Below, in pieces: positions 7,314-12,850 of a stretch of DNA of 21,329 nt. The translations under genes were made by a program, and so were the position numbers. The stretch's first letter is position 1. Each line of letters starts with the position of its first letter. Origin of the DNA: Spirochaetia bacterium (GTDB taxonomy: Bacteria; Spirochaetota; Spirochaetia; Treponematales; Breznakiellaceae); the NCBI GenBank assembly GCA_025997595.1, contig BNUU01000028.1, positions 1 to 21,329 of the forward strand, read 5' to 3'. The notes below the pieces were generated by a model. That model made no database searches. It worked only from the letters and a program-made list of their open reading frames with translations, and was not told the DNA's origin.

Positions 7314-7676
7314 ATGGAATATTCGATTGGGGAATTTTCACGGCTTATGGATTTAGGTATACATACCTTGCGATATTATGAACAGGAAAATTTGATTCTG
7401 CCCAATCGTAAATCCAATGGGCAGCGGTGTTATTCTGAAAATGATGTTACCTGGATACAATTTATAAAACGCTTAAAAGATACAAAAATGCCTATTAAAG
7501 AAATCCAAAAATATGCTGAATTAAGGGCCGATGGCGATCCGACCATGCCTGAGCGCATGGAAATGCTCATAAAACATAGGGGCATTCTTAAAAATGAAAT
7601 TGAAAAATTACAAGAACATCTTAACAAGTTAGACAATAAAATTGAATTTTATAAAGCAGAAATCAATAAAATATAA
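7314..7676 (+). CDS. MerR-family transcriptional regulator, AdhR-like
   Basis: This 120-aa protein starts with the canonical MerR N-terminus M-E-Y-S-I-G-E-F-S. It has a winged helix-turn-helix in residues 1-70 (I-H-T-L-R-Y-Y-E-Q, then G-Q-R-C-Y-S-E-N-D-V-T-W-I-Q-F-I) and a dimerising coiled coil in residues about 80-118. The effector domain is short, as in AdhR/NmlR-like thiol or aldehyde sensors. The signature D-V-T-W-I-Q-F-I-K-R-L-K-D-T-K-M-P-I closely resembles AdhR. At the position of the AdhR sensor cysteine (Cys52 in F-I-K-C) this protein has Arg53; its only cysteine is Cys39, in the wing. It should bind the 19-bp-spacer promoter of the divergent CMD-NHL operon and twist it into an active form. 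An upstream TTG at 7278 would extend the ORF but lies in the -35 box, so the ATG at 7314 is the start. Confidence 0.9.
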   Translation: MEYSIGEFSRLMDLGIHTLRYYEQENLILPNRKSNGQRCYSENDVTWIQFIKRLKDTKMPIKEIQKYAELRADGDPTMPERMEMLIKHRGILKNEIEKLQEHLNKLDNKIEFYKAEINKI

Positions 7677-7724
7677 ACCATATTATTTATTTGTTCCTTT
7701 AGATTGACGGTTAAAAACAATCCC

Positions 7725-7765
7725 TAGACTTGTTCGGCAACTAACCGGGCGGTCGAACAAGTCTA
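7725..7765 (+). terminator. hairpin after merR, probable terminator
   Basis: TAGACTTGTTCG (7725-7736) pairs perfectly with CGAACAAGTCTA (7754-7765) over 12 bp around a 17-nt loop, followed by TTATTCTTT. It lies about 50 nt after the merR stop. The tail is only moderately T-rich and the loop is long, so efficiency is uncertain. Confidence 0.5.
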
Positions 7766-7851
7766 TTATTCTTTGGAAGTTTTAAGCCATCCTTAGTAGG
7801 AATTCCGTCCCTGAGCCAGTGGAAGGCCACCTGCAAGGCTTCAAATTCCAT
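7741..7851 (-). pseudogene. possible C-terminal remnant of an unknown ORF
   Basis: In the minus frame, codons from ATG at 7851 to TAG at 7741-7743 encode 36 residues of normal-looking composition (M-E-F-E-A-L-Q-V-A-F-H-W-L-R-D-G). The frame stays open only about a dozen codons further upstream before a stop, and no Shine-Dalgarno is present. It reads like the tail of a decayed gene. The remaining 7852-7994 DNA shows nothing else I can identify. Confidence 0.25.
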
Positions 7852-7994
7852 TTCTTTTGGGGTATTGAGGAAGCCGCCGGAACCTTCTGTTTAGTGCCGA
7901 TTTCTGTGACACAAGGTATTTTGGGTGATAGTTCCATGCCGTTTTAGGGTTAGGGTTTTACTCTAATTCGTTATACCATAACAAATTAGCTTCA

Positions 7995-8016
7995 TTTTTC
8001 CCCAGGGAGGATTCGA
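7995..8016. repeat. 22-bp duplicate of the tRNA-Gln 3' end (att-like direct repeat)
   Basis: This stretch is identical over 22 bp to 8164-8185, which is the 3' acceptor strand and most of the T-arm of the minus-strand tRNA-Gln plus flanking T residues; the shared core includes CCCCAGGGAGGATTCGA. Duplication of a tRNA 3' end in direct orientation is the usual scar of site-specific integration at a tRNA gene. No integrase is visible in the window. Confidence 0.7.
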
Positions 8017-8140
8017 CCTTCCAAGGTTCGGCATCCATGCCTCACCTTTCCAGGCCGGGGTTTTTGCTAAACCGCCCTCCTGGCGGTTTGCCCTCCGAAG
8101 CTTTCGCTTCTCCGGGCCGCAAAAACCCGTTCGAATCCTC
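8007..8140. repeat. structured palindromic element next to tRNA-Gln
   Basis: GAGGATTCGA (8007-8016) is inverted perfectly at 8131-8140. Inside, GGGTTTTTGC (8058-8067) pairs with GCAAAAACCC (8119-8128) over 10 bp. That stem encloses two adjacent hairpins: AAACCGCC/GGCGGTTT (8069-8076 with 8082-8089, 5-nt loop), and GAAGC/GCTTC (8097-8101 with 8106-8110) with a GAAA tetraloop on the minus strand, capped below by a CCC/GGG stem (8091-8093 with 8114-8116) across a symmetrical 3x3 internal loop. Together these make a three-way junction. It could be a mobile palindromic repeat, an integration site, or an RNA structure. The interval 8017-8057 has only minor hairpins. Confidence 0.6.
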
Positions 8141-8166
8141 AATTTAGTTCTGATTTTGTTTACTTT

Positions 8167-8237
8167 TTCCCCAGGGAGGATTCGAACCCCCACAAGCAGA
8201 TCCAGAGTCTACCGTGCTACCATTACACAACCGGGGA
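8167..8237 (-). tRNA. tRNA-Gln (anticodon CTG)
   Basis: The minus strand folds into a full cloverleaf of 71 nt. The acceptor is TCCCCGG/CTGGGGA (7 bp, one G-T), the D-arm is GTGT...GCAC, the anticodon stem is GTAGA/TCTGC with loop CTCTGGA, and the T-arm is GGGGG/CCTCC with TTCGAAT. The anticodon at positions 34-36 is CTG, reading CAG for glutamine. The discriminator is A and CCA is not encoded. Its 3' end is the direct-repeat site duplicated at 7995-8016. Confidence 0.93.
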
Positions 8238-8304
8238 ATGATGATAAAAACCTAGCATATACCGCGAAAAATGTCAATTATGGGGGGTCACTCCTAAGGG
8301 AAGT

Positions 8305-8838
8305 TTACTCTCCATGGTACTGGATCAGGGTGCGGACCGGGGTGGGGGCCAGGACCTTTTCGTAGTTGAGGAAGGGGAGTCCTACCACGCCGAAGATCTC
8401 GGGCACCGTGGCGCCGCAGTCGGTGAGGAGTTCACGGGCGGCCTTGAGGGTGCCCCCGGTGGCGATGAGATCGTCGGTGAGCAGTATCCGCTGGCCCGGC
8501 CGGATGTCGGCGGCATGGACCTCGATTTCCGCCTCGCCGTACTCAAGCTGGTATTTTTTTGACCGGGTAACACCGGGGAGCTTGCCCTTCTTGCGGACAA
8601 GCACCAGGGGGACCCCCAGGCGGTCGGCGAAGGGGGCCGCAAAAAGGAAGCCCCGGGCCTCGATACCCGCCACTGCATCAATATTCCGGCCCCGGTACAG
8701 TTCGGCCATGGTGTCAAGACAGAACCTGAAGGCCCTGGGTTCAGCCAAAATACTGGTAATGTCATAAAAAAGTATCCCTTTTTTGGGGAAATCGGGAACT
8801 TTTCTGATATGTTCATCAAGGTTAAATTTGTCTGCCAC
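8305..8838 (-). CDS. apt: adenine phosphoribosyltransferase
   Basis: This 177-aa cytoplasmic purine-salvage enzyme converts adenine and PRPP to AMP and pyrophosphate. The PRPP-binding loop I-L-L-T-D-D-L-I-A-T-G-G-T is at about residues 118-130. The N-terminal I-R-K-V-P-D-F-P-K-K-G-I-L-F-Y-D-I-T and the A-G-I-E-A-R-G-F-L-F motif are typical of Apt. Length matches the family (about 170-185). I choose the GTG at 8838, preceded by GGGGCGG. The reading frame extends to an ATG at 8958, but a TTGACA/TAGACT promoter lies inside that extension, which rules out the longer form. It is monocistronic and reads toward tRNA-Gln. Confidence 0.94.
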   Translation of the reverse strand: MADKFNLDEHIRKVPDFPKKGILFYDITSILAEPRAFRFCLDTMAELYRGRNIDAVAGIEARGFLFAAPFADRLGVPLVLVRKKGKLPGVTRSKKYQLEYGEAEIEVHAADIRPGQRILLTDDLIATGGTLKAARELLTDCGATVPEIFGVVGLPFLNYEKVLAPTPVRTLIQYHGE

Positions 8839-8869
8839 GATACCGCCCCGTTTATATCGAAGATGTTTC

Positions 8870-8898
8870 AGTCTAGCCCGCGGGGAGGGATCTGTCAA
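8870..8898 (-). promoter_or_regulatory. sigma70-type promoter of apt
   Basis: On the minus strand a perfect TTGACA (8893-8898), a 17-bp spacer, and TAGACT (8870-8875) place the transcription start near 8863, about 25 nt upstream of the GTG start at 8838. Confidence 0.75.
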
Positions 8899-9030
8899 TG
8901 CGGCAAAAAATGTATTATAGTATAAAAATATAGACTGATTAGCATTCAGTTCCGCCATTTGTGTTTCCGGTAATGCTTAATACCGGGAGCCGGTTTGGAA
9001 TCCCCGTTGGAGATTCCCTGGAAGGGCTGA

Positions 9031-11313
9031 ATGAATAAATCGATCCTGAATATTGCCTTTATCGGAAATTACCTGCCCCGCCAGTGCGGCATCGCTACTT
9101 TTACTACCAGCCTGTGCGAATCCGTGGCGGCGGTCCGGCCGGGGCTGTCCTGTTTCGCCGTGCCCATCACCGACATCAGCGAAGGCTACGATTACCCCGA
9201 CCGGGTACGCTTCGAAATCGAGGAGAAGAACCTTGAGTCCTACCGGCGGGCGGCGGACTTCCTCAACAGCAACAACCCGGATATCGTCTGTTTGCAGCAT
9301 GAATACGGGATCTTTGGCGGGGAAGACGGCATCTTTCTGCTTTCCCTGATCCGCAAACTCAGGATGCCCATCGTCACCACCCTGCACACGATCATGCAAA
9401 ACCCCAGCAGCAGGCAGCGGCGCATCCTTGGGGAAATCGCCGACCGTTCCAGCTTCGTGGCGGTGATGACCGAAAAGGCGGTGGAGCTGATCTCTTCCGT
9501 GTACAACGTGTCCCAAAGCAAGATACGGCTCATCCCCCACGGCATTCCCGATATGCCCTTTATCGACCCCAGTTTTTACAAGGCCCAATATGACCTTGCG
9601 GAAAAAACCGTGCTCCTCACCTTCGGCCTCCTCTCCCCCAACAAGGGGATCGAGCAGGTGATCCGGGCCCTGCCTGGGATCATCAAAGTAAAGCCGGAAA
9701 CCATTTACATTGTCCTGGGGGCGACCCATCCGGGGCTGATCCGCCATGAGGGTGAAGCCTACCGGCTGTCCCTGCAGCAGCTTGCGGCGGAACTCCACGT
9801 GGAAAAGCACGTCCTCTTCCGCAACCGCTTTGTCAGCGCCGATGAACTCAAGGAATTCCTCGTGATGGCGGATATCTACATCACCCCCTATTTATATGAA
9901 GAACAGATCACCTCCGGCACCCTGGCCTACTCTTTCGGCATTGGGAACGCGATCGTTTCCACCCCCTACTGGCACGCCGCGGAACTGCTCGCGGAGGGCC
10001 GGGGCATTCTGGTACCCTTCCGGTCCCCGGAGGCCATTGCGGAGGCGGTGATTCATCTTGCCTCCAACGAGACCGAACGGAACGCCATGCGGAAAAACGC
10101 GTACCTGGCGGGCAGGGAAATGATCTGGCCCAATGTGGCCCGGAAGTATGTGGAACTTTTTACCGAAGCCCGGCAGACCTACCACAATCAGGTGACACTT
10201 CCCCTGGGGGGATTCTTTTCGGAAGAAGAGCAGAACGAACTGCCCAGGCTCAAGCTGGACCACATTCAGCGGCTCACCGATGACACCGGCATGTTTCAGC
10301 ATGCGGTCTACACGGTGCCCAATTACAACGAAGGTTACTGCGCCGACGATAACGCGCGGGCCCTTATTCTGATGGTCCTCCTCGCCGCCCAGGCCGATGA
10401 AGAGAACCCTGAATTCGATCGTCTCGCCGGAATATACCTGGGGCTGCTTCAATTCGCCTACAATGAAAAATCGGGGCGGTTCCGGAACTTTCTCAATTTT
10501 GATCGTACCTGGGTTGATGAGACGGCGTCGGAGGACAGCCACGGCAGGGTGGTATGGGCCCTGGGTACCTGTTTGGGAAAATACCACAACCCCGGTTTCC
10601 AGGGAACCGCAGCAAAACTGTTTGAACAGGGGCTGCCGATTGTGACCCAATTCAGCTCGCCCCGGGCCCTGGCGTTCAGCATCATCGCCATCCACGAATA
10701 CCTTCAGCGTTTTTCCGGGGACCGCCTGGCGGACGGCATCCGTGAAGAATTATCCATACGGCTCTTTAATCTCTACAAAAAAAACGCCCATCCCGAGTGG
10801 CCCTGGTTTGAACCCTACCTGACCTACGATAACGCGAAACTTTCCCAGGCCCTCATCCTGAGCGGCAGCGACACGGGCAACACGGAAATGCTTGAGGCCG
10901 GAATGATGTCCCTCAAGTGGCTCATGGAAACCCAGACCAGTCCCCATGGCCATTTCCGTCCCATCGGGAGCGACCGGGTGTACAACAGGGGCGGAGAAAA
11001 ACCCCTGTTTGATCAGCAGCCCCTGGAGGCCAATTCCGCCATATCCGCGTGTCTGGAGGCCTACCGCATTTCCGGGGATATGTTTTGGCGCCGGGAAGCC
11101 CAGCGCGCCTTCCGCTGGTACCTGGGGGGAAACGATCTGTCCCTCTTTGTGTTTGACGCCTCCAGCGGCGGCTGTCACGACGGGCTCCACGTGGACCGGC
11201 TCAATCAGAACGAGGGGGCCGAATCCACCCTGGCGTTTCAGATCGCCCTTGCGGAAATGAAGGAAGCGGAAAAGCGCATCATTTTAGAAGAACCCATAAG
11301 GAGCAAGGCATGA
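9031..11313 (+). CDS. two-domain protein: GT4-type glycosyltransferase plus alpha/alpha-toroid domain
   Basis: This 760-aa cytoplasmic protein has two parts. Residues about 5-385 are a GT-B retaining glycosyltransferase of GT4 type. The N-terminal loop reads G-N-Y-L-P-R-Q-C-G-I-A-T-F. The donor domain has F-G-L-L-S-P-N-K-G-I-E and, at about 290-325, the acidic/Gly region E-E-Q-I-T-S-G-T-L-A-Y then I-V-S-T-P-Y-W-H-A-A-E-L-L. Residues about 405-745 look like an alpha-helical toroid of six-hairpin-glycosidase type, with F-Q-H-A-V-Y-T-V-P-N and G-Y-C-A-D-D-N-A-R-A-L. The ATG has GGAAGGG just upstream. Two small dyads (8967-8986 and 8997-9017) lie in the leader. The stop overlaps the start of the GH130 gene (ATGA), so the two proteins act together, probably building a glycan that the phosphorylase degrades. 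Sugar specificity is not readable; mannose is inferred from the partner. Confidence 0.85.
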   Translation: MNKSILNIAFIGNYLPRQCGIATFTTSLCESVAAVRPGLSCFAVPITDISEGYDYPDRVRFEIEEKNLESYRRAADFLNSNNPDIVCLQHEYGIFGGEDGIFLLSLIRKLRMPIVTTLHTIMQNPSSRQRRILGEIADRSSFVAVMTEKAVELISSVYNVSQSKIRLIPHGIPDMPFIDPSFYKAQYDLAEKTVLLTFGLLSPNKGIEQVIRALPGIIKVKPETIYIVLGATHPGLIRHEGEAYRLSLQQLAAELHVEKHVLFRNRFVSADELKEFLVMADIYITPYLYEEQITSGTLAYSFGIGNAIVSTPYWHAAELLAEGRGILVPFRSPEAIAEAVIHLASNETERNAMRKNAYLAGREMIWPNVARKYVELFTEARQTYHNQVTLPLGGFFSEEEQNELPRLKLDHIQRLTDDTGMFQHAVYTVPNYNEGYCADDNARALILMVLLAAQADEENPEFDRLAGIYLGLLQFAYNEKSGRFRNFLNFDRTWVDETASEDSHGRVVWALGTCLGKYHNPGFQGTAAKLFEQGLPIVTQFSSPRALAFSIIAIHEYLQRFSGDRLADGIREELSIRLFNLYKKNAHPEWPWFEPYLTYDNAKLSQALILSGSDTGNTEMLEAGMMSLKWLMETQTSPHGHFRPIGSDRVYNRGGEKPLFDQQPLEANSAISACLEAYRISGDMFWRREAQRAFRWYLGGNDLSLFVFDASSGGCHDGLHVDRLNQNEGAESTLAFQIALAEMKEAEKRIILEEPIRSKA

Positions 11314-12623
11314 TCCGCCTGACCCGTCTTAACGAACCGGATCTGCAGCCCGACTACGCACGGTTGGTGATCCGTCCCTTTGTACCCACCGTTGAACGCA
11401 TTCAGGCAATTATCGACCGGGTCACCGCCCTGCCGGAAAAAGAAATACACCGGGAGCTTGAGCAGGTTATCAGCCTGTTCAGCGCTGATCATGGGGATTT
11501 CGTGGAGCGGATCAGGGAGCATTATCATCTGGCAAAAAAACGCCTGGATGAATCACCGGAGTTCCCCGCGGAACATCCGCCGCAGATTCCTTTGGAAGCC
11601 GGTCCCGCAGAAGCCCGGCTTTTAGCGGGGGCCTACTTTACCTCAGAATACGCCTTTGAGGCCACCGCCCTTTTTAATCCATCGATTGTGCAGGCGCCGA
11701 ACCTGACCACCACAGTAAATCTGCGCGCAGAATCCCTGCGCACAGCAGAACTGCGCTTTATCCTGAGCGCCCGTTCCGTAGGTGAAGGGCATGTGTCGTC
11801 GATATCATTCAGAACCGGGCTCATTGATAGGGCGGGGAAAATCCGCATCGATCCGGTGCGGAAGACCGCAGTACGGGGAAAACGGGAATCAATAAACGGG
11901 ATCGCAGAAATAATATTCCGCGAAGAGACGCCCCTCTCGGAACGGCTCCTCTTTCCGGTTTCCCCTGATGAACAAAACGGCATTGAGGACGCCCGGTTTG
12001 TCCGCTTTGTAAATGATGATGACAGTGTTTGTTATTACGCAACCTACACGGCCTACGACGGGGAAAATATTTTACCCAAGATGATCGAGACTGTGGATTT
12101 TCTCTGCTTCAAATTGCGGAACATCTCAGGCCGCATGGCCCTGAACAAGGGGATGGCCCTCTTCCCCCGGAAGATCAACGGCCAATACGCCATGCTCTCC
12201 CGGGTGGACGGCGAGAGCCTCTTCATCATGTTTTCAAAGGATCTCCATGTCTGGGACAAGGCGGAAAAAATCGCCGAACCCCGCTTCCCCTGGGAATTCA
12301 TGCAGATAGGCAACTGCGGCTCCCCCATTGAGCTGGACGAAGGCTGGCTGGTCCTGACCCACGGGGTCGGCTCCCTGCGGCGTTACTCCATCGGGGCGCT
12401 GCTGCTGGACAAAACAGATCCCGCAAAGGTTATCGGCAGGCTGACCGAGCCCTTGATCTCCCCCGGAGAACGGGAACGGACCGGCTATGTACCCAACGTG
12501 GTCTACACCTGCGGTTCCATTGTCAACCAAGGCCGGCTCATCATCCCCTACGGCAGTGCGGATCGATCTATCGCATTCATCACCGTTGAGCTTGAGGAAC
12601 TGATGAAAAATTTAGTGAATTAG
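11310..12623 (+). CDS. GH130-family glycoside phosphorylase (mannoside phosphorylase-like)
   Basis: This 437-aa protein has the five-bladed beta-propeller signature of GH130. Visible motifs are A-L-F-N-P-S-I-V (about 120-127), L-S-A-R-S-V-G-E-G-H-V-S-S-I-S-F-R-T-G (152-170) and G-I-E-D-A-R-F (224-230) with D227 as the likely general acid. Characterised GH130 enzymes split beta-mannosides with phosphate, releasing mannose 1-phosphate. The N-terminal helical stretch of about 100 residues is longer than in minimal members. The ATG overlaps the glycosyltransferase stop and is preceded by AAGGAG (11296-11301). The TAG stop (12621-12623) lies over the 3' end of a tRNA gene on the other strand. A beta-1,2-mannan or mannosyl-glycan cycle is the simplest reading, but the substrate is inferred. 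Confidence 0.85.
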   Translation: MIRLTRLNEPDLQPDYARLVIRPFVPTVERIQAIIDRVTALPEKEIHRELEQVISLFSADHGDFVERIREHYHLAKKRLDESPEFPAEHPPQIPLEAGPAEARLLAGAYFTSEYAFEATALFNPSIVQAPNLTTTVNLRAESLRTAELRFILSARSVGEGHVSSISFRTGLIDRAGKIRIDPVRKTAVRGKRESINGIAEIIFREETPLSERLLFPVSPDEQNGIEDARFVRFVNDDDSVCYYATYTAYDGENILPKMIETVDFLCFKLRNISGRMALNKGMALFPRKINGQYAMLSRVDGESLFIMFSKDLHVWDKAEKIAEPRFPWEFMQIGNCGSPIELDEGWLVLTHGVGSLRRYSIGALLLDKTDPAKVIGRLTEPLISPGERERTGYVPNVVYTCGSIVNQGRLIIPYGSADRSIAFITVELEELMKNLVN

Positions 12624-12693
12624 CAGCAATAGGGATTGAACCTATGACACAACGGATATGAGCCGTTTGCTCTACCAACTGAGCTATGCTGCC
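12621..12693 (-). tRNA. tRNA with CAT anticodon (elongator Met, or Ile2)
   Basis: The minus strand gives a 73-nt cloverleaf. The acceptor is GGCAGCA/TGCTGCT (7 bp, with a G1-U72 wobble), the D-arm is GCTC...GAGC, the anticodon stem is AACGG/CCGTT with loop CTCATAT, and the T-arm is ATAGG/CCTAT with loop TTCAATC. Anticodon CAT fits elongator Met or, if lysidine-modified, Ile for AUA. It lacks the G-C run of initiator tRNAs. The discriminator is A; CCA is not encoded. Its last three positions coincide with the GH130 stop codon. Confidence 0.88.
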
Positions 12694-12695
12694 AA

Positions 12696-12711
12696 GTCAC
12701 CTTTAGGTGAC
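12696..12711. repeat. 6-bp palindrome just 5' of the CAT tRNA
   Basis: GTCACC and GGTGAC flank TTTA, making a perfect 6-bp stem 3 bp upstream of the mature tRNA 5' end (minus-strand sense). It could help end plus-strand transcripts from GH130, though no T tract follows, or form part of the tRNA precursor. Confidence 0.4.
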
Positions 12712-12807
12712 GTTAAATCCATTCTACTCGGCAAACGGCCCGCAGGGACGTATGCTGCCAGAATAAATATCAATCTACCAAAGATATGAAACTTTGTCAA
12801 TTCAGGT

Positions 12808-12842
12808 AAACCCAGACAGCGCATGACGCGTTGCCTGGGTTT
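12808..12842 (-). terminator. long hairpin after the flavin reductase gene, probable terminator
   Basis: AAACCCAG and CTGGGTTT form the base and, after one mismatch, CAGCGC/GCGTTG continues the stem. The total is 14 pairs around a 5-nt loop, starting 8 nt after the minus-strand stop at 12851. Only three T residues follow the stem, so termination may be incomplete. Confidence 0.55.
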
Positions 12843-12850
12843 GGAAAACG

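Noticed and set aside
7943..7958. Telomere-like TTAGGGTTAGGG
   Set aside because: Only two units in a decayed intergenic region; no hairpin end or replication context.
7963..8193. 76-aa minus-strand ORF across the tRNA-Gln flank
   Set aside because: It reads through the duplicated tRNA 3' end and the palindromic element; its sequence is explained by tRNA and hairpin bases.
8977..9810. 277-aa minus-strand ORF (also 9892-10695)
   Set aside because: Both are antisense to the glycosyltransferase, whose motifs are clear on the plus strand.
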